Positions 1-5,004 are shown, counted from the first letter of the stretch. The stretch: DNA of 5,036 nt from Chloroflexota bacterium (GCA_026707335.1 JAPOXB010000156.1:1-5036), one strand, 5' to 3'. Notes: generated by a model from the letters alone, not told the origin. Program-made: numbers and translations.

Positions 1-658
1 CCACGTAGACGCGGTTGCGGAGCAGATCGCGGATCGTGACCATGCTCCAGGCGCCCCCGCGCCGGGTGCGATAGCCCTGCTCGTTCAGGTGTTTGGCGAT
101 CAGCCGGATGCCGCGCCCCTCGGACAGGTAGAGGTCGAAGATCAGCCGCACCAGCGCCGCTTCCTCATCGACGACCTGCAGGCGCCGGTCCTCGCCCACG
201 CGGTACCCGTAGGGCGGACGGCCCAGCACTTGGCCCTGGAGGGCGCGCCGGCGCATGGCGTCGCGCACACAGCGGCCGTTCGCGGCCTTGCCCTGCTCGC
301 CCCACATGCGCAGCAGGTCGGCGTCGTCGATGGGGCCCTCGGCGACGGAGATGATCTGCGCGCCGCTGGCGGCGATCTGGAAGTACGTCCGGGCCGCCGC
401 CGCCCGTTCCGGCCCCAGCCGCGCGAACTCGGAGACGACCACGGCGATGAACCCTTTCTCGGGGGTATCGAGATAGTCGAGCAACTGCCGCAGGCCCGGG
501 CGGTCCGACCCCCCGGCGACGGGCAGCGGGTCGAGAAAGGCAGCGGCCGGCTGATAGCCGTTCGCATCGCAGAACTGCAGGAACGCGTCGTTCTGTGCGG
601 CGAGGGTGGCCGCCTCGCCCGGCGGGCCGTACTCCGTCAGGTAGCCGATTGCGCGCAT
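1..658 (-). CDS. Serine-recombinase-like protein with a degenerate catalytic domain (3' end outside window)
   Basis: The frame is open for 219 codons from ATG at 658 to the left edge, so the C-terminus is missing. A GGGAG ribosome site (668-664) lies 5 bases upstream of this ATG. The ATG at 663 abuts that site and is a worse start. Residues about 3-105 resemble the resolvase N-terminal domain (IGY at 4-6, DRPGLRQLL at 52-60, ARLG at 79-82). Residues about 123-219 match the Recombinase DNA-binding domain of large serine recombinases: GRPPYGYRV at 146-154, a VDEEAALVRLIFDLY stretch at 163-177, IAKHLNEQGY at 187-196, and GAWSMVTIRDLLRNRVY at 202-218. Against the gamma-delta resolvase numbering, Tyr6 is kept, but Arg8 is Thr8 and the nucleophile Ser10 is Tyr10. 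The Asp67 and Arg71 equivalents are Ala79 and Pro83, while Arg45 and Arg68 equivalents persist (Arg53, Arg80). Family membership is secure. Lack of recombinase activity is inferred, and a role as a DNA-binding protein is only a guess. It lies 24 bases downstream of the zinc-ribbon gene, probably in one transcript. Confidence 0.85.
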   Translation of the reverse strand, partial: MRAIGYLTEYGPPGEAATLAAQNDAFLQFCDANGYQPAAAFLDPLPVAGGSDRPGLRQLLDYLDTPEKGFIAVVVSEFARLGPERAAAARTYFQIAASGAQIISVAEGPIDDADLLRMWGEQGKAANGRCVRDAMRRRALQGQVLGRPPYGYRVGEDRRLQVVDEEAALVRLIFDLYLSEGRGIRLIAKHLNEQGYRTRRGGAWSMVTIRDLLRNRVYV

Positions 659-682
659 GCCATCTCCCGGGCCGGCCAGAGC

Positions 683-1381
683 TCAGCGGACGTAGACGAT
701 GCAGTCGCAGGCGGGGCAGTTGACGGCGTCGGCGCCGCGCCGCGCCCGGTTGAGGATGGTCGTGGGCAGGCTGAGCCGGCAGGCGCCGCACACGCCTCCC
801 ACGACGGCCGCCACCGCCACCTGCTGGAGGCGACGTTGGGCGTCGTAGACCGCCAAGTCGGCGGGACCGAGCTTGGCGCGCGATTCCTCGACCTCGGCGC
901 GGATGCGGGCGGCCTCGCCGTCGATCTCGTCGTGCCGGCTTTGCAAACCGGCGCGATGTTCGTCCCAGGCCAAGCGACTCTTCTCCCCCAAGTCGACGAG
1001 GTACTGCAACGCCGCCTGCTCCTGCTCCTCCTCGTCGATGCGGGCCAGCAGCCGCTCCTCGTGGACGCGCAGGTTGCGCCGCAGGGAGAACACCTCCTCC
1101 TGCAGGTGGCGCAACTCCTTCGCGTCGGTGATCTGGCCGCTGTAGAGCTTGCCGTCCTCGGACGCGATTTTCTCGCGCAGGGCGTCCGTCTCCGCCTCGA
1201 TCGCCTTGCGCTCCTGCGTGACCGCGTCGTTGCGCGTCCGCTGGGCGGCGGTCTCGTCGCTGAGGGCCCGATGGGAGTCCGGCTCCTGGAGCTGGTCGGC
1301 CAGATCGGCCAAGCGCCGCTTCAGGCCGTCGAGGCGGAGGTCGACCTCCTGGAGCACGACCATCTCCGCGATGTCAACCAC
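683..1381 (-). CDS. Coiled-coil C4-type zinc-ribbon protein (COG1579 / zf-RING_7 family)
   Basis: This encodes 232 residues from GTG at 1381. GGAG (1393-1390) lies 8 bases upstream of that start; an in-frame ATG at 1363 is the alternative. Residues about 8-180 are rich in Glu, Arg, Leu and Gln with heptad-like spacing, predicting a long antiparallel coiled coil. The segment DAKELRHLQEEV, about one third of the way along, is typical of this family. The C-terminus carries a zinc ribbon with cysteines at 198, 201, 222 and 225 (CGAC and CPAC, 20 residues apart) and an extra Cys227. The length fits the family, usually about 230-250 residues. The precise biochemical role of COG1579 proteins is not established; members are assumed to bind nucleic acid or protein partners. 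It is the first gene of a leftward pair with the recombinase-like gene and diverges from the yceD-acpP cluster. Upstream in-frame codons to 1609 run into the divergent gene and are not taken as coding. Confidence 0.92.
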   Translation of the reverse strand: MVDIAEMVVLQEVDLRLDGLKRRLADLADQLQEPDSHRALSDETAAQRTRNDAVTQERKAIEAETDALREKIASEDGKLYSGQITDAKELRHLQEEVFSLRRNLRVHEERLLARIDEEEQEQAALQYLVDLGEKSRLAWDEHRAGLQSRHDEIDGEAARIRAEVEESRAKLGPADLAVYDAQRRLQQVAVAAVVGGVCGACRLSLPTTILNRARRGADAVNCPACDCIVYVR

Positions 1382-1385
1382 GGCA

Positions 1386-1393
1386 CTCTCTCC
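1386..1393 (-). promoter_or_regulatory. Ribosome binding site for the zinc-ribbon gene
   Basis: The minus strand reads GGAGAGAG here, with GGAG at 1393-1390 and the GTG start at 1381. It decides the start at 1381 in preference to the ATG at 1363. Confidence 0.6.
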
Positions 1394-1412
1394 GCTTCGA
1401 TTAGGTGCTTGA

Positions 1413-1442
1413 AGTATACGAACCGCGATTTGGCCGGGGCAA
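1413..1442 (-). promoter_or_regulatory. Sigma-70-type promoter for the leftward zinc-ribbon/recombinase pair
   Basis: On the minus strand TTGCCC (1442-1437) is followed after 18 bases by TATACT (1418-1413), five of six matches to the consensus -10. Transcription would start near 1406, giving a 5' leader of about 25 bases before the GTG at 1381, with the ribosome site inside it. This stretch is also markedly more AT-rich than its surroundings. Assignment is by eye only. Confidence 0.6.
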
Positions 1443-1479
1443 TAGCCGCGGCGGGCCAAGACGTGCGAAATTCCCCTGC

Positions 1480-1488
1480 TGGTACGAT
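1480..1488 (+). promoter_or_regulatory. Possible extended -10 promoter for the yceD-acpP cluster
   Basis: TG-G-TACGAT fits an extended -10 element (TGn followed by a TATAAT-like hexamer). The sequence 17 bases upstream (1460-1465, GACGTG) is a poor -35, which extended -10 promoters tolerate. A start near 1495 would leave about 50 bases of leader before the GTG at 1545. The call is weak; overlapping GATTAT at 1486-1491 is an alternative. Confidence 0.35.
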
Positions 1489-1544
1489 TATGCGGCGCGA
1501 ATCCACCATCCACCCCATCTCCTCGGGTGCGGACGGAGCGCCCC

Positions 1545-2060
1545 GTGGCCTCCGACACCGGTCTCACGTTCAACGTTTCGACGCTGCTGAGCGAGGCGCT
1601 CGGGAGCACGCGGTCCTACCTGCTCGACGGCGCCGGGTTCCGCTTCAACGAGCAGCGCACCCGCGCCGACGGCGACCTGCGGATGACGCGGACGGACGGG
1701 TCGATCCTCGTCGACGGGCGCATCCGGGTGGCCGTGGAAGAGGTCTGCGGGCGCTGCCTCGAGCCCTTCCAGCAGCCGCTCGATGTGCGGCTGCACGAGG
1801 AGTTCTGGCCCGACTACGACCCCGTGCTCCAGCAACGCGTGGCGGTTCCGGAGGGCCGGGAGGGCTTCCCCATCGAGTTGGGCTTGCTCGACTTGCAGGA
1901 GGCGCTGCGGCAACATGTGGAAATGGCCCGGCCCATGCAGCCGATCTGCCGCTCGGATTGCCCGGGCGCCGACGGCGGCACGGAACCGGCGAAGGCAGCG
2001 GAGCCCGCGGTCGATCACCGCTGGGCAGCGCTTGAACAGTTGCGACGTAACTTCCAGTAG
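1545..2060 (+). CDS. yceD: YceD / DUF177 family protein (large-subunit rRNA accumulation protein)
   Basis: This encodes 171 residues from GTG at 1545, chosen because GGAG (1535-1538) lies 6 bases upstream; the in-frame GTG at 1527 has no ribosome site. DUF177 proteins are linked to 23S rRNA accumulation in bacteria and plants and are typically encoded just before rpmF, as here. Family signals are the central Cys pair VCGRCLEPF (67-75), the EEF motif after it (85-87), the LDLQEALRQHVEMARPMQPIC stretch around 115-135, and the closing DHRWAALEQL (157-166). The usual second Cys pair, within a GLCxxCGxxLN-type segment, is absent. Only Cys135 and Cys139 are present, followed by a Gly/Ala/Pro/Glu-rich linker. 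Metal binding may therefore differ from other members. It is the first gene of the rightward cluster, diverges from the zinc-ribbon gene, and has a 103-base gap to rpmF. Confidence 0.92.
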   Translation: MASDTGLTFNVSTLLSEALGSTRSYLLDGAGFRFNEQRTRADGDLRMTRTDGSILVDGRIRVAVEEVCGRCLEPFQQPLDVRLHEEFWPDYDPVLQQRVAVPEGREGFPIELGLLDLQEALRQHVEMARPMQPICRSDCPGADGGTEPAKAAEPAVDHRWAALEQLRRNFQ

Positions 2061-2105
2061 GATGGGGCGGCGCTAGAGTCGGTCCCTGCGGGGATCCCCT
2101 GCGCG

Positions 2106-2127
2106 GCGCCCGGCCGCCGTCGGGCGC
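2106..2127 (+). promoter_or_regulatory. GC-rich hairpin in the yceD-rpmF gap
   Basis: GCGCCCG (2106-2112) pairs perfectly with CGGGCGC (2121-2127) around an 8-base loop. No T-tract follows, so it is not a classic intrinsic terminator. It could tune translation or stability of the rpmF part of the message. A 7-bp all-GC stem can occur by chance in DNA this GC-rich. Confidence 0.3.
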
Positions 2128-2163
2128 GGCACGGCCAACGGCGCAGTGGGAAGGATGAACACG

Positions 2164-2346
2164 ATGGCTCCGTTGCCCAAACGGAAGTACGCCAAGACGC
2201 GGCAACGGCTCCGCCGGCAGCACCTGACGCAGCGCCGGGCGACGCTGACGACCTGCCCCACCTGCACGGCGCCCGTCGTGGCGCATCAGGTGTGCTACAC
2301 CTGCGGCCGCTACCGCGGCCGGCAGGTTCTGGAGTCCGAGGACTAG
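2164..2346 (+). CDS. rpmF: 50S ribosomal protein L32
   Basis: This encodes 60 residues, the normal L32 size. The start at ATG 2164 gives MAPLPKRKYAKTRQRLRR, matching the family's MAVPKRK-type N-terminus; GGAAGG (2149-2154) lies 9 bases upstream. Codons at 2146 (GTG) and 2155 (ATG) are in frame but would add residues foreign to L32 and sit too close to the ribosome site. This is a zinc-binding form of L32: Cys31, Cys34, Cys44 and Cys47 form CPTC and CYTC, followed by GRYRGRQV (48-55). The basic N-terminus binds 23S rRNA in the large subunit. Placement after yceD and before fabD follows a widespread bacterial arrangement that co-expresses ribosome and fatty-acid genes. Confidence 0.97.
   Translation: MAPLPKRKYAKTRQRLRRQHLTQRRATLTTCPTCTAPVVAHQVCYTCGRYRGRQVLESED
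2338..2342 (+). promoter_or_regulatory. Ribosome binding site for fabD inside the end of rpmF
   Basis: GAGGA overlaps the last two codons of rpmF and lies 8 bases before the fabD GTG at 2351. This suggests the two genes are translationally linked. Confidence 0.55.
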
Positions 2347-2350
2347 TCCC

Positions 2351-3364
2351 GTGGCCTCGGCATCCGGAGCGCCCGGCCCGACGGCTTGGCTCTTCCCGGG
2401 ACAAGGCGCCCAACACGTGGGCATGGGCCGGGACCTGTACGACGCCTTCCCCGAGGCGCGCGCCGTCTACGAGCGGGCGGACGCCGCCCTGGACCGGCCG
2501 CTGTCCTCGATCATCTTCGACGGCCCAGAGGACGAGCTGCTGCAGACCATCAACGCGCAGCCGGCCATCCTCATCACGAGCTTGGCCTGTCTGGCGGCGG
2601 CGCAGGCGGCGGGTATCCTGCCCCGGGCATCCCGCGCGGATGGTGCGCCGGCGCTTGAGCCGCCCTCCTACGTGGCGGGGCACAGCCTCGGCGAGTACAC
2701 CGCCCTGGTCGCGTCGGGCGCGCTCGACGCCGACGCCGGTGTCCGGCTCGTGCAGAAGCGCGGCCGGCTGATGCAGCAGGCCGGCGAGGCCGCGCCCGGC
2801 ACGCTGGCCGCCATCCTGGGGCTGCCGGAGGAGGACGTGACGTCGGTCTGCCGGGAGGCGGGCGCGGAGATCTGCAACGTCAACGCGGCGACGCAGATCG
2901 TCGTCGGAGGCACCCGCGCGGCGGTCGCGCGGGCGATGGACCTCGCGGCGGCGCGCGGCGCCCGCCGGGCGATTCCCCTCAAGGTCAGCGGGGCGTTCCA
3001 CTCGTCGCTGATGCAGCCCGCCGCGGACCGGATGCTGGCCGAGATGAACCGCGTGTCGTTCCAGAAGCCGGCGACCCCGATCGTCGCGAACGTGACGGGG
3101 CGTGTGATCGAGTGCACGCTGCCCGGGGCGGCGGAGACCGCCGGCGCCATCAACGCGGCGCTGCGGACGGAGCTCGCGCAACAGCTGCAGTCGACGGTGC
3201 GCTGGGAGCAGTCGGTGCTGTTCATGCTGGAGGAAGGCGTGCGCACCTTCGTCGAGATCGGCCCCGGGCGGGTGCTGACAGGGCTGGTGAAAACGATCGG
3301 GCGGCGGCAGCGCCCGACGCTGCTCACGCTCAATGGCGCCGAGGCGATTCAGGCGCTGCGTTAG
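2351..3364 (+). CDS. fabD: Malonyl-CoA:ACP transacylase FabD
   Basis: This encodes 337 residues from GTG at 2351, four bases after the rpmF stop. FabD moves the malonyl group from CoA to the phosphopantetheine of ACP, supplying the elongation unit for type II fatty-acid synthesis in the cytoplasm. Motifs are complete: LFPGQGAQ (14-21) for the oxyanion region, Gln70 in AQPAIL, the nucleophile Ser112 in GHSLGEY (110-116), Arg137 (binds the malonyl carboxylate) in KRGRLMQ, and the catalytic His217 in GAFHSSLM (214-221). NVNAATQIVVGG (176-187) and FVEIGPGRVLTGLV near the end also fit. The protein is somewhat longer than the E. coli enzyme (309 residues). The extra length includes a short insert around 92-106 before the active-site motif and another within the stretch after NVTGRVIE. 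Specificity for malonyl is inferred from Arg137. Its partner ACP is encoded two genes downstream. Confidence 0.98.
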   Translation: MASASGAPGPTAWLFPGQGAQHVGMGRDLYDAFPEARAVYERADAALDRPLSSIIFDGPEDELLQTINAQPAILITSLACLAAAQAAGILPRASRADGAPALEPPSYVAGHSLGEYTALVASGALDADAGVRLVQKRGRLMQQAGEAAPGTLAAILGLPEEDVTSVCREAGAEICNVNAATQIVVGGTRAAVARAMDLAAARGARRAIPLKVSGAFHSSLMQPAADRMLAEMNRVSFQKPATPIVANVTGRVIECTLPGAAETAGAINAALRTELAQQLQSTVRWEQSVLFMLEEGVRTFVEIGPGRVLTGLVKTIGRRQRPTLLTLNGAEAIQALR

Positions 3365-3400
3365 CCGCGCCGGCAGGCGAGTGCGGATCCGCCGGCGCGG
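3365..3400 (+). promoter_or_regulatory. Strong 10-bp GC hairpin between fabD and nusB
   Basis: CCGCGCCGGC (3365-3374) begins directly after the fabD stop and pairs perfectly with GCCGGCGCGG (3391-3400) across a 16-base loop. It ends 4 bases before the nusB ribosome site (3404-3410). No T-run follows. It may be a pause or attenuation site, an mRNA processing or stability element, or a control on nusB translation. The stem is clear in the sequence; the function is inferred. Confidence 0.5.
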
Positions 3401-3403
3401 TGC

Positions 3404-3410
3404 AGAGGGA
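3404..3410 (+). promoter_or_regulatory. Ribosome binding site deciding the TTG start of nusB
   Basis: AGAGGGA lies 5 bases before TTG 3416. No ATG or GTG candidate with a ribosome site lies nearby in frame at the expected N-terminus, so the site supports the rarer TTG start. Confidence 0.6.
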
Positions 3411-3415
3411 CGGTC

Positions 3416-3898
3416 TTGGCCAGATTGCACGTCGTGGGACGCCGGCTGGCGTTCCAAGCACTGTTCGAAGCGGAGTTCGGCCGGACGACGGCCGCCGCCG
3501 CGCTGGCTCGGGAGACCGCCTCTCGCCGGGTGGCGGCGTCGGAGCGCCGGTTCGCCGAGGCGTTGATCGGCGGCGTCGTGCGGGAACAGCCTGCCGTCGA
3601 CGCCACCATTACCGACGCCGCGCCGGCACACCCACTGTCGACGATGGGCGTCGTGGAGCGGGTGGTCCTGCGGATTGCGCTCTATGAACTCCTGTTCAAT
3701 AATGCCGCAACGCCATCGGGCGGCCTCCCGGAGGGGGCGGTCATCAATGAGGCCGTCGAGCTCGCCAAGACCTTTGGCAGCGACGGCAGCCGGAGACTCG
3801 TCAACGGCGTGCTGGGCGCCGTGAGCCGCGAGCGCCTGTCGCGGTCCGACGTGGAGGCACCGGAGACGGAAACGGGGAACTCACGTGACGCTGTTTGA
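3416..3898 (+). CDS. nusB: Transcription antitermination protein NusB
   Basis: This encodes 160 residues, starting at TTG 3416 behind AGAGGGA. NusB with NusE (S10) binds boxA RNA in rRNA leaders and supports antitermination and rRNA processing. The fold signature is clear: GRRLAFQALFEAEF (8-21) in helix 1, RFAEALIGGVV (45-55), PLSTMGVVERVVLRIALYELL (73-93) and INEAVELAKTFGSDGSRRLVNGVL (110-133). The usual FVNGVL is LVNGVL here. The tail after about 140 is polar and acidic and likely disordered. The insert NNAATPSGGLPEG (95-107) is a few residues longer than the usual IP-containing turn. The last 14 bases overlap acpP in a different frame, so the two are probably translationally coupled. Confidence 0.95.
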   Translation: MARLHVVGRRLAFQALFEAEFGRTTAAAALARETASRRVAASERRFAEALIGGVVREQPAVDATITDAAPAHPLSTMGVVERVVLRIALYELLFNNAATPSGGLPEGAVINEAVELAKTFGSDGSRRLVNGVLGAVSRERLSRSDVEAPETETGNSRDAV

Positions 3899-4142
3899 AC
3901 GCGTGCAGGGAATCATCGAGAACCAGTTGGGCGTCGAGATCGACGAGATCACACCGACGGCGTCCTTCGTCGACGACCTCGGAGCCGACTCGCTCGACTT
4001 GGTGGAGTTGATCATGTCCTTCGAGGACGAGTTCAAGGACGAGGTGCCGGACCTCGAGATCTCCGACGAAGAGGCGGAAGGGATCAGCACGGTGCAGAGC
4101 GCCATCGACTTCCTGGTCAGCAAGGGCGTCGAGGCAGACTGA
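3885..4142 (+). CDS. acpP: Acyl carrier protein
   Basis: This encodes 85 residues from GTG 3885, with GGGGA (3874-3878) 6 bases upstream inside nusB. The start overlaps the end of nusB by 14 bases. The protein is small and strongly acidic, as ACPs are. The 4'-phosphopantetheine attachment serine is Ser36 in the GADSLDLVEL motif (33-42). LGVEIDEITPTASFVDDL (15-32) forms helix 1 and the following loop, and FEDEFKDEVPDLEISDEEAE (46-65) is the recognition helix II/III region. It carries the growing acyl chain and is the direct substrate of the FabD encoded upstream. It is probably the last gene of the rightward run, since a 214-base gap follows. Confidence 0.98.
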   Translation: MTLFERVQGIIENQLGVEIDEITPTASFVDDLGADSLDLVELIMSFEDEFKDEVPDLEISDEEAEGISTVQSAIDFLVSKGVEAD

Positions 4143-4215
4143 ATTCCGGCCGCGACCGTCGCCTGCGGCAGCACTCCACCCGCCCTCTCGTACGTGTAGT
4201 CCGAGCTACCAGTCG

Positions 4216-4241
4216 GGCGCGCATTCAGACCAGGGCGCGCC
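4216..4241 (+). terminator. Hairpin downstream of acpP, possible terminator
   Basis: GGCGCGC (4216-4222) pairs perfectly with GCGCGCC (4235-4241) around a 12-base loop. It lies 74 bases after the acpP stop. No T-tract follows, so termination, if any, would not follow the textbook intrinsic form. Confidence 0.3.
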
Positions 4242-4256
4242 GCGATCGCCGAGCAT

Positions 4257-4272
4257 GCGGTAGTCTTACCGC
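4257..4272 (+). terminator. Short hairpin GCGGTA / TACCGC
   Basis: Six base pairs (4257-4262 with 4267-4272) enclose the tetraloop GTCT. A G-U and an A-T pair could extend it to eight, at the cost of the helix starting at 4273. No T-run follows. It may contribute to termination after acpP or to the tat leader structure. Confidence 0.3.
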
Positions 4273-4345
4273 GTCTGCGCCCCCGCCGACCCGGTCGGCG
4301 GGCGTGGCCTCCGGCCGGCGCTATCGCGCCGGGACGGACGCAGAC
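4273..4345 (+). promoter_or_regulatory. Possible three-way-junction RNA leader before the tat gene
   Basis: GTCTGCG (4273-4279) can pair with CGCAGAC (4339-4345). Inside lie two hairpins: CCCGCCGAC (4282-4290) with GTCGGCGGG (4294-4302), nine pairs and a 3-base loop; and CCGGCGC (4315-4321) with GCGCCGG (4326-4332), seven pairs and the loop TATC. The structure ends 3 bases before the ribosome site GAGG (4349-4352 region) of the tat gene. All stems are perfect Watson-Crick. No known riboswitch class was recognised. GC-rich DNA forms stems readily, so function is unproven. Confidence 0.35.
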
Positions 4346-4356
4346 ACGAGGCGACG

Positions 4357-4950
4357 ATGGACTTCTTCGGCATCGGAGTCCTTGAGGTCGTAGCCGTTCT
4401 GCTGCTGATCGCGATCGTGTTCGGGCCCCACCGCCTGCCCGAAATCGCCGGGCAGTTCGGTCGCGCGATCCGGGACCTGCGCGAATACGCGCGCGACTTC
4501 CGCGACGAGTACTTGACCGATTTCGAGGAGGTCAGGGAGGAGTACCTCGAGGTCCGGCACGACCTGGAGCAGACGGACCAGGAGTTGCGTGAGGAGTTCC
4601 AGCAGATCGACGCGGACATGCGCATGGCGGCGGCCGAGGTGAAGGGCGTTGTCGAAGAGACCACCGCGGACGTCAAGGGTAGCTCGACCAGTCCGGACGA
4701 GGAGGTCGCGGAAACTCCCGCCGGCGCGGCCGCCAACGCCGCAGCGGCCGCCGAAGCCGCGGCGGAGGCGGCCTCGGAAGCGGCGGCAGTGGCGGCAGCC
4801 GTTGAGGCCACCCTGCCCGACCCGGCGCCGATCGCGCAGCGGCCGCGCGGTGCGCGCCGGCGGCTCGGTCGAACCTCCTCGGGCGCATCCAAGGCGGCCC
4901 GACCGGGCAATGTCATCTCCATCAACCTCCGGCGACGGCCGGGCGGGTAG
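4357..4950 (+). CDS. TatA/TatB-family twin-arginine translocase subunit with long C-terminal tail
   Basis: This encodes 197 residues from ATG 4357, with GAGG about 5 bases upstream. TatA/TatB proteins join TatC in the membrane to export folded proteins with twin-arginine signals. Residues 5-22 form the single short transmembrane helix with a glutamate near its start (Glu10), followed by the hinge FGPHRLPEIAGQFG (22-35) and the amphipathic helix (about 33-50). Glu10 and the FGP hinge resemble TatB, but Gram-positive-type TatA proteins also show this, so A or B is left open. The tail is long: a charged Glu/Arg coiled-coil stretch (about 51-107), an Ala/Glu-rich segment (122-151) and a basic, Arg-rich end (162-194). 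TatA proteins are usually about 60-90 residues. The Ala-rich stretch is made of GC-rich alanine codons. The start of a further gene follows after 54 bases. Confidence 0.88.
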   Translation: MDFFGIGVLEVVAVLLLIAIVFGPHRLPEIAGQFGRAIRDLREYARDFRDEYLTDFEEVREEYLEVRHDLEQTDQELREEFQQIDADMRMAAAEVKGVVEETTADVKGSSTSPDEEVAETPAGAAANAAAAAEAAAEAASEAAAVAAAVEATLPDPAPIAQRPRGARRRLGRTSSGASKAARPGNVISINLRRRPGG

Positions 4951-5004
4951 CCCCCGCCCCACACACGAGGCCCGGGACGGCACGCATCCGGGCGAAGCGA
5001 ACCC

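Larger units (their letters stand above)
4143..4356 (+). other. 214-base intergenic stretch with clustered hairpins
   Basis: No gene is seen here on either strand and no tRNA-like sequence. A weak 5-bp stem (GCCGC 4149-4153 with GCGGC 4165-4169) follows acpP. From 4216 to 4345 stem-forming sequence is nearly continuous, listed separately. GGGCGCGC occurs twice in direct orientation (4215-4222 and 4233-4240). I could not find a convincing -35/-10 pair for the downstream tat gene, so it may be read from acpP or from a promoter without clear consensus. Confidence 0.6.

Noticed and set aside
1..658. The recombinase-like gene as part of an active mobile element
   Set aside because: Catalytic residues are missing, no attachment-site repeats or cargo genes are seen, and neighbours are housekeeping genes. 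The left side is unseen, so this is not final.
142..791. Minus-strand frames of 141 and 208 codons in the left part
   Set aside because: They are in other frames from the recombinase-like gene, which has clear domain motifs and runs from 658 to the edge. Their products are Arg/Pro-rich and lack motifs.
1527..1544. GTG at 1527 as the yceD start
   Set aside because: No ribosome site precedes it, whereas GTG 1545 has GGAG at 6 bases and starts close to the conserved domain.
89..2035. A 648-codon open frame on the plus strand across the left part
   Set aside because: It runs antisense to the recombinase-like and zinc-ribbon genes and then out of frame through yceD, three well-supported genes. 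Its translation is low-complexity Arg/Ala/Gly-rich with no recognisable domain. High GC explains the lack of stops.
2015..3631. A 538-codon open frame on the minus strand opposite rpmF, fabD and nusB
   Set aside because: It is antisense to three genes with complete family motifs and its product is Arg-rich without a domain; a GC-driven shadow frame.
4143..4356. A tRNA or other standard RNA gene in the gap before the tat gene
   Set aside because: Stem-forming sequence is present but there is no T-loop GTTCGA-type sequence or acceptor-stem arrangement.
4720..4805. GC-rich alanine-codon run as a tandem repeat array
   Set aside because: No fixed repeat unit recurs; it is simply an Ala/Glu-rich coding stretch within the tat gene.
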